Shown in pieces: positions 1-7,166 of a DNA stretch of 14,673 nucleotides. Numbering within the stretch: position 1 is the stretch's first letter; every line of letters begins with the position of its first letter. This DNA comes from Candidatus Stahliibacteriota bacterium (GTDB lineage Bacteria > Hydrothermota > Tepidihabitantia > SM23-42): the NCBI GenBank assembly GCA_004376785.1, contig SOIY01000062.1, positions 1 through 14,673 on the forward strand, in the 5' to 3' direction. A model generated the notes under the pieces. The model made no database searches, had not been told where the DNA came from, and worked only from the letters and a program-made list of their open reading frames with translations. The position numbers and the translations under genes are program-made.

Positions 1-917
1 ACAGTACTGATATTATCTTCATTTCAGAAAAGCGAAATTTTTTACGCTGCATTAACCTTCCTCCAATTTTAATTTTTATCGTATCCATTATATTGATAAG
101 TATTATTATTTCAACTGCAATTCTGTTTTTATATAATACCCGAGAAATTGTTGTCGGGATGAATATCAGGCAAAGTGAACAAGAACATAATATGTTGCTT
201 GCAAAATTAGATTATGTAAGTAATTTACTTAATCGTACAAATAATGGTTTTGATAATTATATTGCGCAAGACAATCGGGAAAGGACGTTCTGGCAAATGG
301 CATATATCCACAGTGATATTTGGTCAATGGGTATTGGTGGTAATGAGTATAAACCATCCCAAAAATATCTGTCAAACCGCACAAATAGCATACTTGGTGA
401 AATTTATGAATCGATCGATGTATTAAAGGGAAAATGTTATCTTAGAAAAACGAGTCTCAACGACATTGAGAACAAGATAGAAAGTAAATTATATCTTTGG
501 TCTCATATTCCTTCAATACATCCTGTTCCAGGAAGAAAACTCGGTTCTGGTTTTGGATACCGGATAGATCCGATTAGCAAAAAAACTATTAGAATGCACT
601 GGGGTCTTGATATTGGAGCACCACGAGGTACAAATATACTTGCAACTGCTGATGGTGTGGTTTCTTACATTGGATGGAATGGAGGATATGGGCACACATT
701 AGATATTGACCATGGTTTTGGATTCAGAACCCGTTATGCCCACTGTCAAAGAATTTTGGTAAAAAAAGGTGATTTTGTAAAACGCGGTCAGGTGATTGCT
801 AAAGTCGGTAATACTGGCAGATCTATTGCTCCTCATCTCCATTATGAGGTGCATGTTTCCGGGGTAAAAGTCAACCCAAAAACATACATTGATTTATCAA
901 GTGTAGTTATTAATTAA
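1..917 (+). CDS. M23-family zinc metallopeptidase, membrane-anchored (5' partial)
   Basis: LytM/M23-type peptidoglycan endopeptidase, expected to cut peptide cross-links of the cell wall outside the cytoplasmic membrane. The frame is open to the window edge (first full codon at 3), so the gene starts upstream. A TTG at 93 falls inside the membrane segment and is unlikely to be the start. Visible order: a short basic stretch, one transmembrane segment (about bases 60-135), a helical, coiled-coil-like region, then the catalytic domain in the C-terminal half. Counting from the TTG at 93, the zinc ligands are His169 and Asp173 (HWGLD) and His250 of the H-L-H motif (His248/His250). The substrate groove motif GFGYRIDP precedes them. 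The middle part (DN...ER..F.....IHSDIWSMGIGG) is typical of M23 proteins with an N-terminal helical regulatory domain. It is followed at once by the CapA-like gene, so the two probably share a transcript. Family assignment is firm; the substrate is inferred. Confidence 0.9.
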   Translation, partial: STDIIFISEKRNFLRCINLPPILIFIVSIILISIIISTAILFLYNTREIVVGMNIRQSEQEHNMLLAKLDYVSNLLNRTNNGFDNYIAQDNRERTFWQMAYIHSDIWSMGIGGNEYKPSQKYLSNRTNSILGEIYESIDVLKGKCYLRKTSLNDIENKIESKLYLWSHIPSIHPVPGRKLGSGFGYRIDPISKKTIRMHWGLDIGAPRGTNILATADGVVSYIGWNGGYGHTLDIDHGFGFRTRYAHCQRILVKKGDFVKRGQVIAKVGNTGRSIAPHLHYEVHVSGVKVNPKTYIDLSSVVIN

Positions 918-1005
918 CATCACCAACATTAGATTTTTAATTATATTTTTATTCATATCCCGTCTTTTTCCAGGAACATTAACAATCATTGCTGTTGGCG
1001 ATATA

Positions 1006-1974
1006 ATGATGGGTTCTACTTATCCAGTAAACAATCTGCCGCCAAACAGAGGCAGGGGTCTTTTTGAAAAAGTCGATTCGATTCTCAATGCTGCGGATCT
1101 GACATTAGGTAATTTAGAAGGAACTCTGCTTAAAGGTGGTGTCTGCTCCAAACAGATAAAAAAAGGCAGATGTTATGCATTTCGAACGCCACCCGATTTT
1201 GCCAATAACCTTGTTCATGCAGGATTTGATTTTATGAATCTTGCGAACAATCACATGAATGATTTTGGATACAATGGAATAGTTTCAACTGTAAAAGCAC
1301 TAACAGATGTTGATATTCAATCTGGTGGTCCATATGAAAAGATTGGTCAATTTGAGATAGATAGTTTGAAGATTGCGATAGTCTGTTTTTCTACGTCACC
1401 AAATACACATACAATATTTGATATTGAACAAGCGCAGCAAAGTGTTGCTGAACAGGCAAAGGTTAATGATATAGTCATAGTTTCATTCCATGGCGGCGGC
1501 GAGGGTTTAAATTATCTGCATACCCGGGATACGTCTGAGTACTTTTTGAGATCGCCAAGAGGAAATGTGGTTAAGTTCGCCCGTGCCGTGATTGATAGCG
1601 GGGCAGATTTTGTGTGGGGGCATGGGCCTCATGTTCCTAGGGCAATAGAAGTGTACAAAGACAGGTTGATTGCGTATAGTCTCGGTAATTTCTGTACCTG
1701 GGGATTTAATGTTGATGATGAAAGAGGTTTTGCTCCAATTTTAGAAATTGTGCTCGATTCTACAGGAGTTTTTAAACACGGCAAGATAATTTCTGCGATA
1801 CAAAAAAAATTTCAATCTTTGGAACTCGATACTTTATATAGAGCTGCCAATCTTATAAAAAAACTGTCTATTGATGATTTTCCGAATTCGACACCCCAAA
1901 TCACAGGTGAAGGTATAATTCTACGTCAAAAAAGAAGGCTTGATAGAAGAATGCTTGAACAAATAATATATTAG
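1006..1974 (+). CDS. CapA-family (PGA_cap) metallophosphatase-like protein
   Basis: Member of the CapA/poly-gamma-glutamate biosynthesis family, a calcineurin-like metallophosphoesterase fold usually exported. Conserved motifs, numbered from the first ATG at 1006: GNLEG (Asn36, Glu38), ANNH (Asn82, His83), FHGG (His162), GHGPH (His206, His209) and SLGNF. The coordinates use the first standard start codon, but this is almost certainly not the true N-terminus. The frame is open back to 907, and bases 928-1005 encode a signal-peptide-like stretch (basic Arg, about 11 hydrophobic residues) followed by TIIAVGDI, whose Gly-Asp normally supplies the first metal ligand (Asp codon at 1000). No ATG, GTG or TTG lies in that stretch; ATT at 913 or 928 are the candidates. 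The first bases overlap the end of the M23 gene, so translational coupling is plausible. The exact substrate is unknown; a role in envelope polymers is inferred from the neighbour. Confidence 0.85.
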   Translation: MMGSTYPVNNLPPNRGRGLFEKVDSILNAADLTLGNLEGTLLKGGVCSKQIKKGRCYAFRTPPDFANNLVHAGFDFMNLANNHMNDFGYNGIVSTVKALTDVDIQSGGPYEKIGQFEIDSLKIAIVCFSTSPNTHTIFDIEQAQQSVAEQAKVNDIVIVSFHGGGEGLNYLHTRDTSEYFLRSPRGNVVKFARAVIDSGADFVWGHGPHVPRAIEVYKDRLIAYSLGNFCTWGFNVDDERGFAPILEIVLDSTGVFKHGKIISAIQKKFQSLELDTLYRAANLIKKLSIDDFPNSTPQITGEGIILRQKRRLDRRMLEQIIY

Positions 1975-2002
1975 GTAGAGGCATGCCATGGCGTGCCCCT
2001 AC
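1975..2002. repeat. Imperfect palindrome directly after the CapA stop
   Basis: Twenty-eight bases beginning immediately after the TAG stop can fold end to end. The arms start GTAG and end CTAC, with GGCATGCC pairing to GGCGTGCC, one A/C mismatch and one T-G wobble. No T-run follows (the next bases are AT-rich but mixed), so it is not a standard intrinsic terminator. GC-rich palindromes of this GTAGRGGC type look like small dispersed REP-like elements. It may protect or end the M23-CapA transcript. Only one copy is in the window, so the dispersed nature is inferred. Confidence 0.5.
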
Positions 2003-2019
2003 GAATAAATTGTAAAATA

Positions 2020-2047
2020 TTGACTTACCCTGAATTTACTATATAAT
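2020..2047 (+). promoter_or_regulatory. Promoter of asd, leaderless type
   Basis: TTGACT (2020-2025), a 16-bp spacer and TATAAT (2042-2047). Only six bases separate the -10 box from the ATG at 2054, so the predicted transcription start is the A of the start codon. There is no Shine-Dalgarno sequence. Confidence 0.8.
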
Positions 2048-2053
2048 ACCTTT

Positions 2054-3043
2054 ATGAAAAATATTGCAGTCTTGGGTGCCACAGGCTTGGTTGGAGAAGA
2101 GGTTATCAAAATTTTAGAACAGAGAAATTTTCCAACAAAAGAGCTTTTTCTTTTTGCCTCAGAGCGGAGTGAAGGTCAAACTGTAATATTTAAAGATAGA
2201 GAAATCGAAGTTCTTTCTGACTATGAAAGTTTTAAAGATAAAGTAGATTTGGTCTTCAGTTGTCTTGACGCCCCGCTGGCACGAGAAATTGTTCCAAAGT
2301 TTAAGAATACTGCGGTTGTTATTGATAATTCGAACGCCTTCCGTATGGATTCTGAAGTGCCACTCATTATTCCGGAAATCAATTCTGAAAAGATAAAAGA
2401 ACATAAGGGAATTATTGCCAATCCGAATTGTTCAACTATCCAGATGCTCGTGCCTCTTTATTATCTCCATAAAAAAGCAAAGGTGAAGAGAATATTTGTT
2501 GCTACATACCAGTCGGTCTCAGGCTATGGTAGAGATGCAGTAGATGAATTGAAATTAGAATTTGAATACCTTGGAATGTGTCAGGATATTGAAAAGCTGG
2601 AGAGACCTGTTTTCTCTCACCCAATCGGGAATAATATTATACCACAGATAGGTGATTTTAATGAAGATGGATATACAAAGGAAGAGATGAAAATGCTTAA
2701 TGAAACACGTAAGATTCTTGACGACGAGTTAATTCAGGTGACCTCAACGTGTGTGCGCATACCGGTTATTTGCGGGCACAGCGAGGCTGTTTCTGTAGAA
2801 TTTGAAAATGCGCTTTCGCCTGGTGAAGCAAAGGAGATTCTAAAAGGCGCCCCAGGTGTTAAATTAATAGAAAAAAGCGACGATTATCCCATGCCAATTC
2901 ATGCTGCAGGACATGATGAGGTGTTTGTTGGTAGAATTAGAAAGGACCTCGCTTTTGAAAATGGATTAGCAATGTGGATTGTTGCTGATAATGTTCGTAA
3001 GGGTGCAGCACTTAACGCGGTACAGATTGCAGAACTACTTTGA
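2054..3043 (+). CDS. asd: Aspartate-semialdehyde dehydrogenase
   Basis: Reduces aspartyl-4-phosphate to aspartate semialdehyde with NADPH, the branch-point step to lysine/diaminopimelate, threonine and methionine. The N-terminus has the nucleotide-binding motif GATGLVG (residues 8-14). The catalytic cysteine is Cys126 in NPNCST, the Gln of TYQSVSGYG helps bind substrate, and the general-base histidine is His242 in RIPVICGHSEAV. The C-terminal signature HAAGHDEVFVGRIRKD is also present. At 329 residues it matches the shorter class of Asd seen in Gram-positive bacteria and many other phyla, and it looks intact. The start is fixed by the N-terminal motif and by the promoter ending six bases upstream. 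It appears to be transcribed alone, with a perfect hairpin just after its stop. Its product feeds diaminopimelate for the wall that the upstream M23 enzyme would remodel. Confidence 0.97.
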   Translation: MKNIAVLGATGLVGEEVIKILEQRNFPTKELFLFASERSEGQTVIFKDREIEVLSDYESFKDKVDLVFSCLDAPLAREIVPKFKNTAVVIDNSNAFRMDSEVPLIIPEINSEKIKEHKGIIANPNCSTIQMLVPLYYLHKKAKVKRIFVATYQSVSGYGRDAVDELKLEFEYLGMCQDIEKLERPVFSHPIGNNIIPQIGDFNEDGYTKEEMKMLNETRKILDDELIQVTSTCVRIPVICGHSEAVSVEFENALSPGEAKEILKGAPGVKLIEKSDDYPMPIHAAGHDEVFVGRIRKDLAFENGLAMWIVADNVRKGAALNAVQIAELL

Positions 3044-3069
3044 GCATAGAAATTTCGCAATTTCTATGC
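3044..3069. repeat. Perfect 11-bp hairpin after asd
   Basis: GCATAGAAATT, a 4-base loop (TCGC), then AATTTCTATGC: a perfect inverted repeat starting at the base after the asd stop. It is followed by AAATTCC rather than a T-run, so it may act as an mRNA 3'-end stabiliser or a weak terminator rather than a textbook terminator. Confidence 0.5.
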
Positions 3070-3171
3070 AAATTCCAAAACCCAAGCTCCAAATTCCAAA
3101 GACAGATAGTAAAAAAAGTTTTTTATTAGGATTTGGATATTATTTGGATTTTGGTATTTGATATTGTTTCT
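3069..3171. repeat. Dispersed AT-rich inverted repeat, family A copy 1
   Basis: Low-complexity element built from CCAAA/TTTGG blocks. The left arm at 3070-3085 (aaattccaaaacccaa) pairs at 14 of 16 positions with the right arm at 3144-3159 (ttggattttggtattt). It ends with TTTGATATTGTTT (3157-3169), which occurs again exactly at 7327-7339 in a second copy. No coding potential is convincing here. It is probably a small non-autonomous palindromic element. Confidence 0.5.
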
Positions 3172-3199
3172 GTCTCACATCGAGTGTTCGACACGAGAC
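3172..3199. repeat. Symmetrical interrupted palindrome
   Basis: GTCTC-N3-TCGA-N4-TCGA-N3-GAGAC, 28 bases, symmetrical about its centre. It lies between the family A repeat and the DUF401 gene. It could be a protein-binding site or part of a composite repeat; nothing in the sequence distinguishes these. Confidence 0.35.
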
Positions 3200-3249
3200 G
3201 GAATTTCGGATTTCGATATTAGAATTTCCCCGAACGAAGTGAGGGTGTG

Positions 3250-4431
3250 ATGCTTTCCTGGATTGGATTCATAATTTCCTTAATTGTTATCTTGATTGTT
3301 GCGCGTAAAAATTTACCACTGGCTTTATTGTGCGGAGCTATTATTTTAGGTCTGTTTACACTTCCTCTTGTTTCAATCTTAGATGAGATTATCCATACAT
3401 TTACAGACCTTTCTATTATTCTTCTGGCGCTTGCAATGGGTGTAATTCCAATGATCGGTGGTGCAATGAAACAAAGTGGTCAGATGGACGATCTCGTAAA
3501 CAATCTACGGATTGGTAGAAAAGGACTTATGGCATTATCACCGGCAATTATGGGACTGCTTCCCATGCCTGGCGGTGCTCTCCTTTCAGCACCAATTTTG
3601 GAAAAGGGTGGTGAAGGCGTAGAAGATGATTTGAAATCTGTCATAAATAATTGGTTTCGACATCTTTTTGTAATGATATATCCTCTCAGCCCTGCTCTTA
3701 TTGCTTCAGCAAAAATATCGAATTTGAATTTATACACTGCAGCTTTATCTCTTCTTCCTGTATTTGCTTTTGCTCTTTTCTTAGGATATATATTTTTTAT
3801 CAGAAAAGTTCATGGCAATATTATATATTCAAGTTCATTTTCTTTAAAAAAATTACTTATACCCCTGGGTATTATTCTGGTTGCGCCATTTCTTGATTTT
3901 ATATTAAAAAAGATATTTGCATTTCAGGTTAAAGAAATAGCTACACTTATTGGAGTCAGTACAGCATTTATCCTCTCCTGGAGATTAAGCAGGGTCAAGT
4001 TGAATCTAAAAGAAATTTCTAAAAAAATGAAGCCATGGAATTTCAGTTTGATTATTTTAGGTATGTTTATATTTTTACATATTTTCCAGTCATCTAATGT
4101 TGTAGATTTAATTGCTTCTATTCCGCTTCCACCTGCAACACTTTGTGTAGTTGCCGGTTTCATATTGGGGTTTGCTACAGGAAGGGTTTTATTACCAGCC
4201 TCGATTATTCTGCCTGTATACTTAGCTACCAGTGCTATTTCACCATTTGTATTTGCGATCATTTATACGAGTATATTTTTTGGTTATATTATATCGCCTG
4301 TTCATCCCTGTGTTTGTGTTACTATTGAGTATTTTAATGTTCCGCTGAAGAAGTTCTTCAAACTATTGGCAGCACCAACATTTATTATCTTTGTTATTAC
4401 ACTATTAATATCCATATTTATTATGACGTAA
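3250..4431 (+). CDS. DUF401-family integral membrane permease
   Basis: Polytopic inner-membrane protein of about 393 residues, almost wholly hydrophobic, with roughly ten membrane segments. The sequence resembles the DUF401 family (IT-superfamily-like secondary transporters). Recognisable parts are the MIGGAMKQSGQMDDL stretch, LLPMPGGALLSAPI followed by an acidic loop, WFRHLFVMIYPLSPALI, and a late LLPASIILPVY segment. The substrate is not known for the family. The ATG at 3250 was chosen over the GTG at 3247 because a GAGG at 3241-3244 sits five bases before the ATG but only two before the GTG. The nucleosidase gene follows after 13 bases, so the two form an operon and may act on the same metabolite. 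No convincing promoter is visible between the upstream repeats and the gene. Confidence 0.8.
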   Translation: MLSWIGFIISLIVILIVARKNLPLALLCGAIILGLFTLPLVSILDEIIHTFTDLSIILLALAMGVIPMIGGAMKQSGQMDDLVNNLRIGRKGLMALSPAIMGLLPMPGGALLSAPILEKGGEGVEDDLKSVINNWFRHLFVMIYPLSPALIASAKISNLNLYTAALSLLPVFAFALFLGYIFFIRKVHGNIIYSSSFSLKKLLIPLGIILVAPFLDFILKKIFAFQVKEIATLIGVSTAFILSWRLSRVKLNLKEISKKMKPWNFSLIILGMFIFLHIFQSSNVVDLIASIPLPPATLCVVAGFILGFATGRVLLPASIILPVYLATSAISPFVFAIIYTSIFFGYIISPVHPCVCVTIEYFNVPLKKFFKLLAAPTFIIFVITLLISIFIMT

Positions 4432-4434
4432 GAT

Positions 4435-4442
4435 AAAGGAGA
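4435..4442 (+). promoter_or_regulatory. Shine-Dalgarno site of the nucleosidase gene
   Basis: AAAGGAGA lies just before two adjacent ATG codons (4445 and 4448); the spacing of GGAG (4438-4441) favours the second, six bases away. It decides the start and therefore supports the hydrophobic N-terminal extension as real. Confidence 0.75.
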
Positions 4443-4444
4443 TA

Positions 4445-5218
4445 ATGATGACGACATTAATTATTCTCTTATTGTCTTTAAATCAACCAGAACCGATTGG
4501 TATTATAAGTGCCATGGATGAAGAGTTGGCATTAATTAAAGAGGATATGGTGATCGAAACAGTAGATACTGTTTCTAACAGAATTTTTACAATTGGTAAG
4601 ATTTATGGAATGCCGTGTGTTTGTGTGAAGGCAGGAATTGGTAAAGTAAATGCTGCAATGACTGCAGAAATTTTGATTTTAAATTATAATGTAGAATGTG
4701 TTATTTGTAATGGTGTTGCAGGTGGTATTGATCCTAATTTGGATATTGGAGATATTATCATTTCGAAGAAAATAATTCATCATGATTTTGGTCAGTTAAT
4801 GACTGATACATTTATTCCATTTGATACATTAGGTTTTCTTGCTGACAAATACTTAATTGATATTGCAGTAAAGGCAGCAGCTAATGCGAAATTTGATCCA
4901 GTTCCACAAGAAATTTGCAAGAAGACAGGTCATTTCCCAGATGTAATAGTTGGTAGAATTGTAACTGGAGATCAGTTTATCAGCAGTGAGAAAAAACGCA
5001 AGTGGATTGAGAGAACATTTCATGCTGATTGTGTAGAAATGGAAGGTGCAGCAGTAGCCCAGGTGTGTGTAATCAACCAAGTGCCTTTTGTGATTATTCG
5101 ATGTTTGAGTGATATTGCCAATGAAACGGCAGATATTGATTTTGAGGAATTTGTTGTCTATGCTGCAAAAAATTCGAGTTTGATCGTAAATGAAATGATT
5201 AAATTACTTAAGAAATAA
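4445..5218 (+). CDS. mtnN: 5'-methylthioadenosine/S-adenosylhomocysteine nucleosidase-like protein with hydrophobic N-terminus
   Basis: Member of the PNP/UDP phosphorylase superfamily, MTA/SAH nucleosidase (Pfs) branch, which splits adenine from methylthioadenosine and S-adenosylhomocysteine. Numbering from the ATG at 4445: IGIISAMDEE carries the acid/base-network Glu27 (E. coli Glu12 equivalent); AGIGKVNAA and NGVAGGID form the core; the ribose-binding EMEGA has Glu198 and Glu200; the catalytic acid is Asp223 in the SDIAN motif. All key residues are present. Normal MtnN proteins start two residues before IGII, but this one has about 17 extra residues (MMTTLIILLLSLNQPEP), hydrophobic and signal-like though without a basic start or a clear cleavage site. 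A strong Shine-Dalgarno site sits exactly at this start, so the extension is probably translated. It is in an operon with the DUF401 permease. A futalosine hydrolase or another nucleosidase of the same fold cannot be excluded. Confidence 0.85.
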   Translation: MMTTLIILLLSLNQPEPIGIISAMDEELALIKEDMVIETVDTVSNRIFTIGKIYGMPCVCVKAGIGKVNAAMTAEILILNYNVECVICNGVAGGIDPNLDIGDIIISKKIIHHDFGQLMTDTFIPFDTLGFLADKYLIDIAVKAAANAKFDPVPQEICKKTGHFPDVIVGRIVTGDQFISSEKKRKWIERTFHADCVEMEGAAVAQVCVINQVPFVIIRCLSDIANETADIDFEEFVVYAAKNSSLIVNEMIKLLKK

Positions 5219-5225
5219 AAAATTG

Positions 5226-5253
5226 TTGACTTTACAGAAAAGGTAGTTATAAT
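5226..5253 (+). promoter_or_regulatory. Promoter of tRNA-Asp
   Basis: TTGACT (5226-5231), a 16-bp spacer and TATAAT (5248-5253), starting eight bases after the nucleosidase stop. The -10 ends nine bases before the first base of the mature tRNA, leaving at most a very short 5' leader. Confidence 0.8.
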
Positions 5254-5262
5254 AAAATATTA

Positions 5263-5337
5263 GGGGTCGTAGTTCAGATTGGTTAGAACGCCTGCCTGTC
5301 ACGCAGGAGGTCGCGAGTTCAACTCTCGTCGGCCCCG
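5263..5337 (+). tRNA. tRNA-Asp (anticodon GTC)
   Basis: A complete cloverleaf is visible. The acceptor stem GGGGTCG pairs with CGGCCCC (5330-5336) with one T-G wobble. The discriminator is G5337, as expected for Asp. The anticodon stem CCTGC/GCAGG (5291-5295 and 5303-5307) encloses a seven-base loop with GTC at 5298-5300. The T arm contains the GTTCAACTC-type loop. CCA is not encoded, so the organism must add it enzymatically. A run of T follows directly (5338-5343) and probably ends transcription. It has its own promoter ahead. Confidence 0.97.
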
Positions 5338-5632
5338 TTTTTTACATTCAGTAATTATTCAATTTTCAGTGGAAACTTGTAGTTGCGCCATTTATGCCTG
5401 TCCTGAATTTATTGAAGGGGCGCATATTTACCCCGTTGGATAGTAATCATCCTACGGGGTTTGTCTCAAATTTCCAGATAAGCACTCGCTTCGCTCGTGC
5501 TATCTTTCCTTCGACAACCCAGTACCTTATTCCGTAGGGTTAAGATATTTTGCACGATAAACCCCGCTCATCTGCGATGGACATGGGTACATTAATCCAC
5601 TAAGTTTTGATAATTACTTTCCTCGTAAGTTA
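5338..5632. other. Gene-free interval with several palindromes
   Basis: No credible coding region on either strand. It holds the T-run after the tRNA, a REP-like stretch with TGCGCC and GGCGCA separated by CCTGTCCTGAA...GAAGG (about 5386-5424), the family B hairpin at 5430-5460, an imperfect palindrome around CACTCGCTTCGCTCGTG (about 5481-5497), and mixed sequence up to the rhomboid promoter. Confidence 0.6.
5430..5460. repeat. Family B palindrome (CCCCGTTRGAT), short copy
   Basis: CCCCGTTGGAT (5431-5441), a 7-base loop, ATCCTACGGGG (5449-5459): ten of eleven base pairs form, flanked by A and T that also pair. The arm is close to the termini of the longer element at 7167-7268 (CCCCGTTAGAT), so the two look related. 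Confidence 0.6.
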
Positions 5633-5660
5633 TTGACAGTTTTTGATTTTAAGTTATACT
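5633..5660 (+). promoter_or_regulatory. Promoter of the rhomboid gene, leaderless type
   Basis: TTGACA (5633-5638, perfect consensus), a 16-bp spacer and TATACT (5655-5660). Seven bases separate the -10 from the ATG at 5668, with no Shine-Dalgarno site, so the transcript should start at or one base before the ATG. Confidence 0.8.
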
Positions 5661-5667
5661 TAAGCCT

Positions 5668-7074
5668 ATGTTTTTTTTGATTCCCATTGGCAGTGAAGAA
5701 GGTGTAAGGAGACTGCCCTACCTCACAATAGGATTGATTGTTCTTAATTCGATTATCTGGTTCATAACGAGTATGGTTCTTGGTGGTCAGATAAACGAAT
5801 TAGAGAAGATTAACAAAGAGCTGTTTGATATTGAATCCAAGTATATGTACAGGATAATCGAAACAGATCCTACTTTATTAACAAAATGTAATGTTGATGA
5901 GATACGTGAACGGTTCATAGCGGATGAGATTATACCCCGCGATAGTGAGGATTATGCAGAATGGATGAATTTATATAAAGAGTTTACAACAAAGCGGAGT
6001 AATATGGTTTTTGAACGATGGGGATTTACACCAAAGAAATTTGAATTTCTTAAGATTTTCTCGTCAATATTTATCCACGCAAATTTCTTACATTTACTTT
6101 TTAATATGCTCTTTTTATGGCTGGTTGGCTGTAATATCGAAGATGACTGGTCCTGGAAGGTGTTTCTCGGATTGTATCTTATCTCGGGAGTTATTGCCTG
6201 TTTATTGCACACTGCGTTTTTTCCAAAAAGTACTGTACCCCTTATTGGTGCGTCTGGTGCAATTGCTGGTGTGATGGGTGCTTTTATGATAAGACATTAT
6301 AAAACCAAGATCAGATTTGCTTACTTTTTATGGTTTATTTTAATAAGGCCCTATTACGGCACATTCGCTATTTATGCCGGTATTGCACTTCCTTTCTGGT
6401 TTTTACAACAAATTATTTTTGCTGGCGGTGGTGCTGAATCAGGGACTGCACATTGGGCGCATGTTGGTGGTTTTGTTTTTGGCGCGGTTGTTGGTGTTTC
6501 TATGAAATTATTTGGTATTGAAAAGAAATATGTTGCACCTATGGTTGAGGACAGTTTTGAAAAGCTTAAAATGTCGCCAAAGATGAAAGAAGTGAACAAG
6601 AAATTGGACAACGGCGATACTGCAGGTGCGATGCCATTATTGCTGATGGTTATAAGCGAAGAACCACAGAATTTCGATGCTCTACTTATGCTTGCAAGAA
6701 TTTACTTTGAGAAAGGTCATCGCGATGATGCGATTGTCATGTATAAAAAAGCTTTCGATATTATATTACAAACTGAGAATTCAAATTTAATATTTTCAAC
6801 TTACGAAGAGATTAAGGAAAAAAATATTTTGCGTAAAATATCAGAGAAGAATATATATAATCTCGCTAATTTTTTAGAAAAAGATGAAAAATATGAAGAA
6901 GCCGTAAAGGTATTCGGTTTGTATATAGAAATTTACCCTTCTGGAAAAGTAAGGCCCAAAGCCATTTATCGAACCTTCCTGCTTTTTAGAGACAAATTAA
7001 ATAATAAAACAATGGCACAACACGCCCTTGCATATTTGAAAAAAGAATACCCCGACTGGCTGCAGCTACAATAG
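5668..7074 (+). CDS. Rhomboid-family intramembrane serine protease with C-terminal TPR-like domain
   Basis: Intramembrane protease that cuts transmembrane helices of other proteins. TM1 spans about residues 14-40. A long polar loop of about 60 residues follows, then FIHANFLHLLFNMLFLWLVG carries the conserved His/Asn of TM2. The nucleophile is Ser196 in GASGAIAG and its partner is His265 in AHVGGFVFG, so the Ser-His dyad is intact. After about residue 290 the chain turns soluble and helical, with TPR-like hairpins (for example NKKLDNGDTAGAMPLLL, then LLMLARIYFEKGHRDDAIVMYKKAF, then a third near residues 410-425). This tail is expected to be cytoplasmic and may recruit substrates or partners. 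At 468 residues it is far longer than a minimal rhomboid of about 200. It has its own promoter and no close partner gene. Confidence 0.92.
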   Translation: MFFLIPIGSEEGVRRLPYLTIGLIVLNSIIWFITSMVLGGQINELEKINKELFDIESKYMYRIIETDPTLLTKCNVDEIRERFIADEIIPRDSEDYAEWMNLYKEFTTKRSNMVFERWGFTPKKFEFLKIFSSIFIHANFLHLLFNMLFLWLVGCNIEDDWSWKVFLGLYLISGVIACLLHTAFFPKSTVPLIGASGAIAGVMGAFMIRHYKTKIRFAYFLWFILIRPYYGTFAIYAGIALPFWFLQQIIFAGGGAESGTAHWAHVGGFVFGAVVGVSMKLFGIEKKYVAPMVEDSFEKLKMSPKMKEVNKKLDNGDTAGAMPLLLMVISEEPQNFDALLMLARIYFEKGHRDDAIVMYKKAFDIILQTENSNLIFSTYEEIKEKNILRKISEKNIYNLANFLEKDEKYEEAVKVFGLYIEIYPSGKVRPKAIYRTFLLFRDKLNNKTMAQHALAYLKKEYPDWLQLQ

Positions 7075-7166
7075 AAGATGTTGAAAGCATATTTTATGTT
7101 AGATCTCCTTCTTGGCGGTTCAGCTTGTTTTGAGTTAAACTCTAAATCCTAAGCACTAAATACTAA

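Noticed and set aside
2003..2053. Possible lysine riboswitch or other leader ahead of asd
   Set aside because: The promoter ends six bases before the ATG, so there is no room for a transcribed leader.
2979..3161. Small forward open frame running from asd into the repeat
   Set aside because: It starts inside asd in another frame and translates the family A repeat; no start signal.
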